Numbered from the stretch's first letter, positions 1 through 7,483 are shown. The stretch is DNA of 64,000 bases from Marinicella meishanensis (GCF_019931145.1 NZ_JAIOUV010000006.1:1-64000); one strand, 5' to 3'. The notes: generated by a model not told the origin, from the sequence alone. Numbers and translations are program-made.

Positions 1-130
1 TCTGCTTCGCTTGTTCATTGTTCACCTTCTTTCCCGAAGTGATATCATATATCACCTCTAAGTCGGTGGCCAATTTCACTGTACCACTACAAAAACTCTT
101 TCTGATCAAGAGGAGTTATTTGGAGTTGTC

Positions 131-496
131 TTGGAAAGACAAGTTACAATAAATGGAAAAAAAGTAACACGATATTATTTTTCAACAATGATTATAGTAC
201 CCGCCTCATTTAGTAGATCATTTAATACAAGCTTTAAAAAGGGCAGTGTGGTATACGGGTATAATCATAGTCATCCAGCAAACAGTATTAGTAATCAAGA
301 AAAATTTTCACCTGATGATATTGAGTTTACACAAAATGCAAGTGGAAAACCTTATTTCTTAAGAACACCATCAGGTGCAGTCCGAGAATTAAGTTATGAT
401 GTTGCAATAAAACCAAGAGTAGGTAAGAACAGTAAAAGATACATAGCTGGTAAAAATTTATGTCACTCATTTGACTGCTCTGGTTTGGAGGATTAA
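131..496 (+). CDS. DUF4329-like JAMM-type toxin tip (N-terminally truncated)
   Basis: The protein resembles DUF4329, a domain often found as the C-terminal tip of RHS and other polymorphic toxins. Visible motifs are a JAMM-like metal site, H46-S-H48 followed by S60-x-x-D63 ('FSPDDI'), and the typical 'YFLRTPSGAV' strand. The only in-frame start is TTG at 131. The reading frame stays open upstream to a stop at 59-61, and that stretch encodes 'EELFGVVLE', which matches the expected first strand and glutamate of the fold. The gene is therefore probably the stranded end of a larger toxin whose N-terminus has been lost or frameshifted. The strongly A+T-rich composition suggests transfer. It lies 3 bp before the next ORF. 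Family assignment is by motif only; activity is unproven. Confidence 0.5.
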   Translation: MERQVTINGKKVTRYYFSTMIIVPASFSRSFNTSFKKGSVVYGYNHSHPANSISNQEKFSPDDIEFTQNASGKPYFLRTPSGAVRELSYDVAIKPRVGKNSKRYIAGKNLCHSFDCSGLED

Positions 497-499
497 GTA

Positions 500-1306
500 A
501 TGAAAAAAGTATATTTATTTATTTTTTTCCTAGCGCCTATTTCTTGCTCTTCGAGTGAATTTGAGGGAAAAGAAAGAGTCATTAGAAACGATGAAACTCT
601 AATTACCATTAATGTACCAAAGTACAAACAACTGATTATTAATGGAATAAATCATAGTCAAAAAACAAAGACCAATATTTTTTTAACAATACCTGAAGCA
701 ACAATTGAAAATATTAATCATAATATTCCAATAAACTTCAAAGAAGCGGTTCTACAGTTAACAGAATGGATGAGTAATGGCGACATTCAAAAGATCGTTT
801 CAAATAAAAATAATCATATTGCATATGTTAGTCTGTTTGATGATGCTTATGATTTAGGTATATTCTTAGAGGAATTATGGAAACTAAAGACTAATAATAA
901 ATTAAGTATTTTATTTCAGCAGTATGGTGTTTACAGCACTTTACCAGAAAGGACAATTGAAGGAACCAACCCGAGCTGGATTGTAGAAGCACTATTTAGA
1001 GGAATTCATGAAAATTACCATAGAAATGAAATTAGTTCTTCCGAAATATTAACGAGAGTTGGTTCTCTCTCGAACTTAAATATTTATGATGCTTTTATAG
1101 TTCCAACTGATGCTCCAGTTGGTTGTGAATTGTCAAAAATAGACGCATTGGATGTTCATTTTGAATCAAGAGGTCCTTTGTTATCAGATAGAATTATTCA
1201 TTGGGTTTCTTGTGAAAAAGATAAAACATATGTATTTCTATGGGAACAGGGATGGTTTATTCCTTCAGAGGATATATTAATTCAAATAAATGAGGCAATT
1301 GAGTAA
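500..1306 (+). CDS. Putative lipoprotein downstream of toxin tip, possible immunity protein
   Basis: This 268-residue protein starts at an ATG with a good ribosome site (GGAGG) inside the end of the preceding gene, so the two are very likely cotranscribed. Residues 1-17 form a short hydrophobic signal ending in 'APISC', a passable but not ideal lipobox (Pro at -3), so membrane attachment is likely but not certain. I do not recognise the rest. It is A+T-rich like its neighbour, with a long helical middle. In polymorphic toxin loci the gene immediately after a toxin tip is usually the immunity gene, so position suggests, but does not show, that role. Confidence 0.6.
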   Translation: MKKVYLFIFFLAPISCSSSEFEGKERVIRNDETLITINVPKYKQLIINGINHSQKTKTNIFLTIPEATIENINHNIPINFKEAVLQLTEWMSNGDIQKIVSNKNNHIAYVSLFDDAYDLGIFLEELWKLKTNNKLSILFQQYGVYSTLPERTIEGTNPSWIVEALFRGIHENYHRNEISSSEILTRVGSLSNLNIYDAFIVPTDAPVGCELSKIDALDVHFESRGPLLSDRIIHWVSCEKDKTYVFLWEQGWFIPSEDILIQINEAIE

Positions 1307-1506
1307 TGCATTAACAATATTTTATGACAGGATCCCGATGTAATGAACAGCTTTATAATTGAGCTGGTTAAAAAAATAGAATTTGAATTGTACTTTCTGG
1401 TTTAGAAGCCTTAAACGAATTCTTCCTTTATATCAGTATAACATAAAACACGTTATGTGATCCTGAGGTTTAAAGTGGGGGCCTGATTTTACGGACGCAA
1501 CTGAAT

Positions 1507-1567
1507 AATCACTCGCAAGCGTTTGCGGATGGTGTGATTAACAATTATCAATGGAGATGCCTGTCCC
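1507..1567. repeat. Imperfect hairpin plus REP-like remnant
   Basis: The gap 1307-1591 has no recognisable gene. Near its end is an imperfect hairpin: AATCAC at 1507-1512 pairs with GTGATT at 1534-1539, and CGCAA pairs with TTGCG inside. It is followed at 1551-1567 by ATGGAGATGCCTGTCCC, which matches the sequence beside the RAYT transposase at 24272-24287 except for one extra A. This looks like a remnant of the same REP-like family. It may also end the two transcripts that converge here, though it lacks a T-run. Confidence 0.4.
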
Positions 1568-1591
1568 TGTATTTTTCCAACTTTAATCACA

Positions 1592-2317
1592 TTAAATTGA
1601 TACTTTTTGTTGCTTCACGTCTGTTGATATTGATATCAATTCAGACTGAAATTTAAACACCACTTGATCTTGAGTTGTGACACACGAAATTCGTTCAATG
1701 ACCTTGGGTTGGCGTGATTTGATGTTCTTGATTGAGGTGATCGCGTAATTAACACCTTCCAGGTGCCTGGCACTCGGAAAGATGATGGCATCAAAGCCAT
1801 TGTTTTGGCAGGCCCATTGACCTATTTTTTGGGTATATGAATGATCATCTGGAAGGGTGATTTTGTTTTCTATTGATTTAAATTGGGCGCTGGTCAAATC
1901 CAAAGCCTTTTTGGTGGCCACCGAGCACGAGAAGAGCAAGTGATTGGTGTTCAGCGGCTTGTCATATGTCACCTGGATGTGATCCAAGAACATAAAGCGG
2001 TAATACGCACATTCAACCAGGCATGTCATTGGATCTTTGGCAGCATAAAAGTGGCTTTTCATGTCAGTGGTGCCGTAGCGAGAGCCATACTTGAGGGGAG
2101 GGTATCTGAATGGTGTGGTGAGCAAATAATGTTTATTTGAATGCACCGGTCTGGGCTTGATTTCATCAAGCAAGTTCTCAATGATGGATTGCTCTTCGAT
2201 GGAATCAGTGATGTTCATGGTGGCAATTTCCATGTCCGATTCGACAATCCGAATGACCTTGCCATTAAACTGAATGCCTTGCGTGTCTTTATTAAACAAG
2301 GCATCAAATCGAGCCAC
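1592..2317 (-). CDS. RES-domain toxin
   Basis: Toxin of a Xre/RES type II module. RES toxins such as MbcT degrade NAD+ in the cytoplasm and stop growth. The RES fold is visible as 'TPFRYPPLKYGSRYG' (R71, Y72 and R80), 'YAAKDPMTCLVE' (E102) and a late 'FDAIIFPSAR..EGVNYA' segment carrying the conserved serine. At 241 residues it is near the usual length. The start is a GTG that shares its first G with the TAG stop of the antitoxin gene (TAGTG), so translation is coupled. Antitoxin-first order is normal for the family. The key residues look intact, so the toxin is probably functional. Confidence 0.88.
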   Translation of the reverse strand: MARFDALFNKDTQGIQFNGKVIRIVESDMEIATMNITDSIEEQSIIENLLDEIKPRPVHSNKHYLLTTPFRYPPLKYGSRYGTTDMKSHFYAAKDPMTCLVECAYYRFMFLDHIQVTYDKPLNTNHLLFSCSVATKKALDLTSAQFKSIENKITLPDDHSYTQKIGQWACQNNGFDAIIFPSARHLEGVNYAITSIKNIKSRQPKVIERISCVTTQDQVVFKFQSELISISTDVKQQKVSI

Positions 2318-2682
2318 TAAACTTTTCCCCTCATGGCATCAAGGTAGTTGTTAACCATTACCAACCCTTCCATTGATTGCATGACATCAATGGGCTTACC
2401 ATCGAAGTATTTGTTTTTAGTTCTAAGAAAATGGCTTTTGAACCCAGAGTCAGATCCAGATAAGGCAAACAATGATCGATAAATACGTATGATCATCAAG
2501 GAAACCTCACCTCGTAGTGAGTGGGGATCTATACCTGCTTTTAACGAGCGAGAAAGCGTGCTTCGGTCCACTTTCATGATCTTGGCCAAGTCTGCTTGGG
2601 AAAGCTTCATTTCGCCCGCTGCTTTAGTTAAAGCTTTGGCAACGACAGCACTTTCATTGGATTTTGTTTCTGGTCTTCTCAT
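2317..2682 (-). CDS. Xre/MbcA/ParS-type antitoxin
   Basis: Antitoxin partner of the RES toxin. The N-terminal half has a helix-turn-helix ('LSQADLAKIMKVDRSTLSRSL', residues about 28-48). The C-terminal half has the MbcA/ParS toxin-binding domain (DUF2384 type), with 'SLMIIRIYRSLFALSGSD' and 'MQSMEGLVMVNNYLDAMRG'. In this family the C-terminal tail blocks the toxin active site and the complex represses its own promoter. The promoter would lie in the 2693-3012 gap, which contains nested inverted repeats (TCTCAAAAT 2788-2796 with ATTTTGAGA 2813-2821; CATAGAT with ATCTATG further right) that could be operators. Confidence 0.85.
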   Translation of the reverse strand: MRRPETKSNESAVVAKALTKAAGEMKLSQADLAKIMKVDRSTLSRSLKAGIDPHSLRGEVSLMIIRIYRSLFALSGSDSGFKSHFLRTKNKYFDGKPIDVMQSMEGLVMVNNYLDAMRGKV

Positions 2683-2951
2683 TCTTAATTAACCTCTAAA
2701 TTCTGATATTAATTATAAGGACATGACGTGCATATAGCAACATATATTATATTCATTGCATTTTTCACGAATAAATTAATATGCTAATCTCAAAATACTT
2801 TCATCAGCATAGATTTTGAGACTCTTTATGAATGATCCATGTCTCGAGATAATCTATGTTAATTAATATACACAATGGATTTAACCCCGATTTTGCGGGC
2901 ACTTCTAGAAGGTTATTATTAACCATTGCATGAGTGAATTTTCCTGAATGC

Positions 2952-2996
2952 TTGCGTATATCTATTGACTACACTATAGTGTGTATCTATTGACTA
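2952..2996 (+). promoter_or_regulatory. Promoter with palindromic operator for the DUF1778/GNAT pair
   Basis: A sigma70-like promoter is visible: -35 TTGCGT (2952-2957), a 17-bp spacer, and -10 TATAGT (2975-2980). The -10 lies inside a perfect 12-bp palindrome, ACACTATAGTGT (2971-2982). The palindrome is flanked by two direct copies of TATCTATTGACTA (2959-2971 and 2984-2996), spaced 25 bp apart. A ribbon-helix-helix antitoxin bound here would cover the -10, giving autorepression. The start codon is at 3013. Confidence 0.6.
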
Positions 2997-3012
2997 TACA
3001 TTAAACGAAATT

Positions 3013-3279
3013 ATGTCCAAAACTGCCCCCATCAATATGCGCGTAGAGCCCAGTCAGCATGCCTTGTTGACCAAGGCTGCTGCCCTGCTAAAAAAGGACC
3101 GAAGCGCCTTTATTTTGGATGTGGCTTGTCGAGAAGCTGAGCAGGTTTTGTTGGATCAGCGACTGTTTCAATTGGATGAAGAAAAATTCAAAGCTTTTGA
3201 AGAGGTCTTATTGGCGCCCATTCCTGACAACAAAAAACTCAAAGCCTTGCTTGCTGAGTCCGCACTTTGGGAAAAATAA
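3013..3279 (+). CDS. DUF1778 ribbon-helix-helix antitoxin (TacA-like)
   Basis: An 88-residue antitoxin of the DUF1778 family. The N-terminus 'APINMRVEPSQHALLTKAA' is the DNA-binding ribbon-helix-helix. The C-terminus ('FKAFEEVLLAPIPDNKKLKALLA') matches the toxin-neutralising tail of TacA, which wraps over the acetyltransferase. The gene overlaps the toxin gene by 13 bp, which supports coupled expression. The promoter just upstream carries a palindromic operator, so autoregulation by the TacA-TacT complex is likely. Confidence 0.88.
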   Translation: MSKTAPINMRVEPSQHALLTKAAALLKKDRSAFILDVACREAEQVLLDQRLFQLDEEKFKAFEEVLLAPIPDNKKLKALLAESALWEK

Positions 3280-3770
3280 CTCGGCCTGTTTCACTTAAGA
3301 CCCCGCATCGAATCGATGCCTTCAGTTGTGGTGTTTTATCACTGGATGAGTGGTTGAAAAAACGAGCTTTAAAAAATCAAAATCAAGATCAAGGAGCCAG
3401 CAGAACCTTTGTCTGTTGTGACGGAGATGATGTCATCGGTTATTATGCCTTGGCAACAGGAAGTGTTGAACGAGCAGCCAGTCCAGGAGGTATTGCTAGG
3501 AACATGCCCAGTCCCATACCTGTGATTGTTCTGGGTAGATTGGCCGTTGACTGTGAGTACCAAGGACAGCGCCTGGGTGCTCATTTGCTCAAAGATGCCA
3601 TCTTAAGGACGCTTGCCATTGCTCAGCAAGTTGGTGTCAGGTGTCTGTTGATTCATGCCATATCAGCCAATGCCAAGGACTTTTATCTCAGTTATGGTTT
3701 TCAAGAATCTCCGATTGACCCAATGACTTTGTTTTTGTCTCTCCAAAAGGCTCAGAAATTGTTGGGATAA
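3267..3770 (+). CDS. GNAT acetyltransferase toxin (TacT-like)
   Basis: A 167-residue GNAT-family toxin. Members of the TacT group acetylate the amino acid on charged tRNAs and so stop translation. Visible features are 'DAFSCGVLSLDEWLKKRA' near the N-terminus (typical of the family), 'VIGYYALATGSV', the acetyl-CoA loop 'EYQGQRLGAHLL' (residues 97-107), and 'FYLSYGF' with Y140 at the position of the known catalytic tyrosine. The start is TTG at 3267, inside the antitoxin gene. Length and motifs look complete. Confidence 0.88.
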   Translation: MGKITRPVSLKTPHRIDAFSCGVLSLDEWLKKRALKNQNQDQGASRTFVCCDGDDVIGYYALATGSVERAASPGGIARNMPSPIPVIVLGRLAVDCEYQGQRLGAHLLKDAILRTLAIAQQVGVRCLLIHAISANAKDFYLSYGFQESPIDPMTLFLSLQKAQKLLG

Positions 3771-3851
3771 GAAATTTTATTAACATCAATCACCCTGTAT
3801 GAGTGTTTAGAGAATGTTCTTTCAATGAAGTCTCTGACCTCTGGTTTTCCT

Positions 3852-4025
3852 TTAAATTTCGATGTCAGTGTCTTTTGATTTTTTTCTATTGCCGTCCGTA
3901 CTTGGTTCGGTGGTGTGGCCAAACAGCTTTCTGAATTCATCTAAAAACCGCAGAATTTGCTCTGTGGTCATCTTTTTACCCATTTCGATTTGCTTGGGAT
4001 TGTGTAATTGAATGGTTTTTTTCAT
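3852..4025 (-). CDS. 57-residue protein coupled to nucleotidyltransferase
   Basis: A short reading frame starting 'MKKTIQLHNPKQIEMGKKMT' and continuing 'EQILRFLDEFRKLFGHTTEP'. Its ATG overlaps the TGA of the nucleotidyltransferase gene (ATGA), the strongest sign that it is translated. The sequence is charged and probably helical, and resembles no family I can name with certainty. By position it could be the second component (antitoxin or cofactor) of a two-gene nucleotidyltransferase module. A different 62-codon frame at 3752-3940 on the same strand overlaps it but lacks the coupling. Confidence 0.5.
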   Translation of the reverse strand: MKKTIQLHNPKQIEMGKKMTTEQILRFLDEFRKLFGHTTEPSTDGNRKKSKDTDIEI

Positions 4026-4480
4026 AATGATTTCAGTGATTTAACATCCTCAAGGTCCTGTGGCCTGGCAGATTTAGTTTTCATGTCAATCAGGTCAGTT
4101 TTGTTCAATAAACAGACCTTGCTGAGGCCCACTGATTTTTTGACCACCTCTCTATCTCCCAAATCATAATTGATCACCAAATCAACGCTTTTTGACAAGT
4201 CTTCTGGGTCATAGAAATTCCAAGCAATCATGTTTCTATTTTCAATAAATTCATCTCTGTTTTCATACAACTCTTTGGCATTGATGGGCAATTTTGAAAC
4301 CAACCCAATGCTGTTCATTGCATTCTCTACCCCAATCAGCTGATCCAGTTCCCATTGAATGACAAAATCAATGTCAACAGTTCCTCGAACAGCGCCGTGT
4401 AAAGCCACAGCATAGCCACCGATCAATGCATAATTGATGTTGTTGCTAGACAGTGTTTCACATACTTGCAAGATAAACAT
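4022..4480 (-). CDS. Nucleotidyltransferase-fold protein
   Basis: A 152-residue protein with the minimal nucleotidyltransferase signature: 'YALIGGYAVALHGAVRGTVDIDFVI' has the GG helix-turn followed by D-I-D, the metal-binding aspartates, at about residues 37-39. A later 'SVDLVINYD' may supply the third aspartate. 'LNKTDLIDMKTKSARPQDLEDV' at the end is common in AbiEii-like and DUF6036-type nucleotidyltransferases. Such proteins modify tRNA or other targets in toxin-antitoxin and phage-defence modules, which fits the adjacent toxin-antitoxin pairs. Its substrate cannot be told from sequence. The 57-residue ORF downstream is translationally coupled. Confidence 0.75.
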   Translation of the reverse strand: MFILQVCETLSSNNINYALIGGYAVALHGAVRGTVDIDFVIQWELDQLIGVENAMNSIGLVSKLPINAKELYENRDEFIENRNMIAWNFYDPEDLSKSVDLVINYDLGDREVVKKSVGLSKVCLLNKTDLIDMKTKSARPQDLEDVKSLKSL

Positions 4481-4487
4481 GGTCTGT

Positions 4488-4721
4488 TTATATCACGATT
4501 GAAATAATTTCGTATAAGTTTTTTGGTTTTATCAGTGGCATCAATTTTTTGGCGATAAATAAGAGATAAGCACCAACGATTGGTGTGTGACAGTAAGAAC
4601 TATAAAAATTGTTGAGCCGGTTTATGGTACTTTGCTTGCCTTCACTTTGAAAGATAATTTCTCCAATCTCAATAAACCACCTCAAGCAAGACCAGCCCAA
4701 AGTATCACCAAACGATCCCAA
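4488..4721 (-). CDS. Uncharacterised short ORF upstream of nucleotidyltransferase
   Basis: A 77-codon open frame ending 7 bp before the nucleotidyltransferase start on the same strand. Its C-terminal half ('YLLFIAKKLMPLIKPKNLYE') reads like a normal basic, partly hydrophobic protein. I recognise no family, there is no clear ribosome site, and the N-terminal part overlaps the possible promoter of the divergent lipid operon. It may be a remnant of a degraded gene. Low confidence. Confidence 0.25.
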   Translation of the reverse strand: MGSFGDTLGWSCLRWFIEIGEIIFQSEGKQSTINRLNNFYSSYCHTPIVGAYLLFIAKKLMPLIKPKNLYEIISIVI

Positions 4722-4793
4722 TTGATCGTTGGTTGGTACTGAATATTTGGGGCTTGCAGTTCAATGGGTGTAGGATAGACTTTGGGAATTTTC

Positions 4794-5222
4794 ATGAAGT
4801 CGAGGATGGGTGTGGATTCAGGTGGAACGCAATTCAGGGGTTTTTCTTCAGGCCTGAGCAAGGATGGGCCGTTTGCTGTGTTGGCTTTTGTTGTTTGGGG
4901 TGGATGGGCTTTGTATGCCAATTTCCATGCCGGGTTTGTTGTGGCTGTAATCTCGGCGGTGTTTCAAGGGACTTTCAGTTTGGTGATGACCTTGTGCATG
5001 GGTTTTCTGACCGCGTTTTTGTACCACCGCTTGGCGGTTCCTTGGTTGCAGTTGGTGATGCCGGCCTTGTTGATTTCTTTGTTGGCGTTGGGTTGTTTGA
5101 CGCTGCTGCATCATGTGATCGGGACCCCTGAGATCATGATGACCATTTGGCCCGCTTTGGTGGTGGGCTATGGCTTTTGTTTGTACAGAACCATTCAATT
5201 AAGAAAGGAGGGCTCGAAATGA
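4794..5222 (+). CDS. Small membrane protein of lipid-synthesis operon
   Basis: About 142 residues with roughly four transmembrane segments ('FAVLAFVVWGGWALYANF', 'GTFSLVMTLCMGFLTAFLYH', 'LVMPALLISLLALGCLTLL', 'MMTIWPALVVGYGFCLY'). I chose ATG 4794 because it follows GGGA by a normal distance; a TTG at 4782 is possible. The stop overlaps the next start (ATGA), so it is translationally coupled to the phosphatidyltransferase gene. I do not recognise the family. Position suggests a membrane partner or a regulator of the lipid enzymes downstream. Confidence 0.75.
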   Translation: MKSRMGVDSGGTQFRGFSSGLSKDGPFAVLAFVVWGGWALYANFHAGFVVAVISAVFQGTFSLVMTLCMGFLTAFLYHRLAVPWLQLVMPALLISLLALGCLTLLHHVIGTPEIMMTIWPALVVGYGFCLYRTIQLRKEGSK

Positions 5223-5866
5223 GTGACGAGAAGCGCCGGGCGTTAAAAGTCAGGGAAAAACAGTGGGTGTCCAAAGTGGCGGCCCGCATCAGTCGAATGC
5301 ACATCACCCCGAATCAAATATCTTTGGCCAGTGTGGTCTTTGCCTTGTTGGCTGCTGGCGGCTTTGTGGGTTTTGGGGTGGCGCACAATCCGTGGTATTT
5401 GTTGGTTGTGGCGGTCATGGTGCAGTTGCGCTTGTTGTGTAATTTGTTTGATGGCTTGGTGGCGATTGAAGGGGGCAAAAGCACCCCGTCAGGTGAGTTG
5501 TTCAATGACGTGCCTGATCGCTTTGCCGATGTGGTGATTTTGGTTTCCTTGGGATATGCGGCGGCGGATCATGTCTATGCGGTCGAGTTGGGCTGGGCCG
5601 CAGGTGTGCTGGCGGTGATGACCGCTTATGCCCGAATTTTGGGCACCAGTTTATCCGCGCCGACTTTGTTTATCGGGCCCATGGCCAAGCAGCACCGCAT
5701 GGCTTTGGTCACGGGTGTGTGCTTGTTGGCCATCATTGAGTTGTGGTTGTTTGCCAGCCATTATGTTTTGTATGTCGGCTTGTGGGTGTTGGTGCTGGGA
5801 TCGGCCATCACCGTTTACCGGCGTTTGCGATTAATCCGTCAATTTTTGGAGCAAAACCATGTTTGA
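5219..5866 (+). CDS. CDP-alcohol phosphatidyltransferase family protein (YnbA-like)
   Basis: An inner-membrane enzyme that should transfer a phosphatidyl group from a CDP-lipid to an alcohol. The family motif DxxDGxxAR...GxxxDxxxD appears as 'NLFDGLVAIEGG' then 'GELFNDVPDRFAD'. The first Asp is Asn and the Arg is missing, while the last three acidic positions remain. I recall this pattern as typical of the YnbA-like branch, so it need not mean inactivity. The ATG at 5219 has a strong AAGGAGG site and overlaps the previous stop; a longer frame from 5147 is unlikely. It overlaps the CdsA-like gene by 8 bp. The set matches the YnbA/YnbB pairing of enteric bacteria. The alcohol acceptor is unknown. 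Confidence 0.85.
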   Translation: MSDEKRRALKVREKQWVSKVAARISRMHITPNQISLASVVFALLAAGGFVGFGVAHNPWYLLVVAVMVQLRLLCNLFDGLVAIEGGKSTPSGELFNDVPDRFADVVILVSLGYAAADHVYAVELGWAAGVLAVMTAYARILGTSLSAPTLFIGPMAKQHRMALVTGVCLLAIIELWLFASHYVLYVGLWVLVLGSAITVYRRLRLIRQFLEQNHV

Positions 5867-6791
5867 TTTATCTGATCCAGTGAATGTGACCATGCTCATG
5901 GTGTTGGGCTTCCTGGTGGTCGCCCATGTGACCAGCTTGGTCCTGGTGAAGCTGAACAAGATCCAATCCCCTGAGGAGCTGTTGTTGCGGCTCAAATCCT
6001 GGTGGTGGATCATCGGCTTGTTGTTTTTGTCCATTGTGTCGGGGGTGACCACCAGCATTGTGTTGTTCGGTTTCATCAGTTTCCTGGCGCTGAAAGAGTT
6101 TTTGTCCATTGTGCCCACCCGACAATCAGATCGGCGGGTGATCTTTTGGGCCTATTTGACGATTCCGGCGCAGTATTATCTGGTGGCGATCAATTGGTAT
6201 GGCATGTTCGTCATCTTCATCCCGGTGTATGCCTTTTTGATCCTGTCGGTGAGGATGGTGCTGACGGGTAAGAACAGTGGCTTCATCCATTCTGTGGGGG
6301 TGTTGCATTGGGGCATGATGCTGACAGTTTACAGTGTCAGTCATGTGGCTTGTCTGTTGGTTTTGCCCCTGGCTGATGCCACCGTGACGGGTTTTGGCTT
6401 GATGTTGTTTTTGATCATGATGACGCAGTTGAATGATGTGTGCCAGTACCTGTTTGGTAAATTGTTGGGGCGGCGCAAGATCATTCCTGCGGTGAGCCCC
6501 AACAAGACTTGGGCTGGCTTCATCGGTGGCTTGGCTTCGGTGACGGCACTGGCCGGATTGGTGGGCCCGATACTCACACCCATGGACCTTCAATTCAGCC
6601 TCATGGCTGGGTTCATCATTGGGGTGTCGGGGTTCTTTGGTGATGTGACCATATCATCGGTCAAAAGGGATTTGAAAATCAAGGACAGTGGTCAATTGTT
6701 ACCCGGTCATGGTGGGATTCTGGATCGCATTGACAGCTTGATGTTCACCGCGCCATTGTTTTTTCACTTTGTTCGTTATTTTTATACTTGA
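5859..6791 (+). CDS. Phosphatidate cytidylyltransferase (CdsA family, YnbB-like)
   Basis: An inner-membrane enzyme making CDP-diacylglycerol from phosphatidic acid and CTP. It has eight or so hydrophobic segments and the CdsA signature near the C-terminus: 'SSVKRDLKIKDSGQLLPGHG' followed by GILDRIDS, plus 'VSPNKTWAGFIGG' earlier. At 310 residues it is the usual size. It lies between a CDP-alcohol transferase and an acyltransferase, so the operon can convert an acylated glycerol phosphate into a CDP-lipid and then into a final phospholipid. It is probably a second copy in addition to a housekeeping cdsA elsewhere, but that cannot be checked in this window. Confidence 0.9.
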   Translation: MFDLSDPVNVTMLMVLGFLVVAHVTSLVLVKLNKIQSPEELLLRLKSWWWIIGLLFLSIVSGVTTSIVLFGFISFLALKEFLSIVPTRQSDRRVIFWAYLTIPAQYYLVAINWYGMFVIFIPVYAFLILSVRMVLTGKNSGFIHSVGVLHWGMMLTVYSVSHVACLLVLPLADATVTGFGLMLFLIMMTQLNDVCQYLFGKLLGRRKIIPAVSPNKTWAGFIGGLASVTALAGLVGPILTPMDLQFSLMAGFIIGVSGFFGDVTISSVKRDLKIKDSGQLLPGHGGILDRIDSLMFTAPLFFHFVRYFYT

Positions 6792-6792
6792 T

Positions 6793-7431
6793 ATGAATCG
6801 ATTGATCCAATTGTTGTTTTTTGGTTTGGTGGTCAAGCCGCTGGTTTTGATCGTGTTGGGCTTGAACATCCGTGGCAAGAAATTCTTACCGGCCAAAGGC
6901 CCGGCGGTCATTGTGGCCAATCACAACAGCCACCTGGACACCATGGTGTTGATGAGCTTGTTTCCCTTGTTCAAAATGCACAAAGTGCGTCCGGTAGCGG
7001 CTGCTGATTATTTTTTGAAGAACAAATTCATGGCTTGGTTTTCCTTGAAAATCATCGGCATCATTCCACTGGAACGCAGTGGCACGGTGGACAAAAGCCG
7101 TTTGTTTGATGACTGTCATGAAGCCTTGAACCGACAAGAAATTTTGGTGCTGTTTCCAGAAGGCAGTCGGGGAGAACCGGATAAGATGAGCGCTTTGAAG
7201 AAGGGGGTGTTTCATTTGATCAAAGATCAAGCAGGTGTTTCGGTCACACCGGTGGTGATGCATGGTTTGGGTTATGCTTTACCGAAAGGGGAGGGCTTGT
7301 TGGTGCCGGTGAATGTCGATGTGATCATTGGCCAGCCGATTGGTGAGCATGAGAATGCGGCGTCCTTTGTGAATGAAACGGCTGAGGTGTTTAATGAGTT
7401 AAAACAGCATTGCATCACCAAACAATCTTGA
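6793..7431 (+). CDS. 1-acyl-glycerol-3-phosphate acyltransferase family protein (PlsC-like)
   Basis: An acyltransferase of the PlsC/LPLAT group. Motif I is 'NHNSHLD' (H-x4-D) at about residues 42-48, 'GIIPLER' is motif II, 'LFPEGSRG' is motif III and 'VTPVVMHG' is motif IV. One N-terminal hydrophobic segment (about residues 3-22) anchors it to the membrane. I chose ATG 6793, one base after the upstream stop, instead of the longer frame starting at 6769. It closes the four-gene lipid operon. Substrate specificity (lysophosphatidic acid or another acceptor) is not visible. Confidence 0.9.
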   Translation: MNRLIQLLFFGLVVKPLVLIVLGLNIRGKKFLPAKGPAVIVANHNSHLDTMVLMSLFPLFKMHKVRPVAAADYFLKNKFMAWFSLKIIGIIPLERSGTVDKSRLFDDCHEALNRQEILVLFPEGSRGEPDKMSALKKGVFHLIKDQAGVSVTPVVMHGLGYALPKGEGLLVPVNVDVIIGQPIGEHENAASFVNETAEVFNELKQHCITKQS

Positions 7432-7483
7432 AGGTTCACCGGCTGTCGAATTGAATGGTGATGCCTGATGGGCCAAGCCAATC

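Noticed and set aside
3752-3940. A 62-codon frame on the minus strand
   Set aside because: Overlaps the ATGA-coupled 57-residue ORF, has no ribosome site and starts inside it. A frameshifted extension of that ORF remains possible.
1307-4721. A chromosomal integron cassette array, because several toxin-antitoxin pairs follow one another
   Set aside because: No attC-like sites with RYYYAAC/GTTRRRY arms could be paired between the genes, genes differ in strand and have their own promoters, and no integrase is present.
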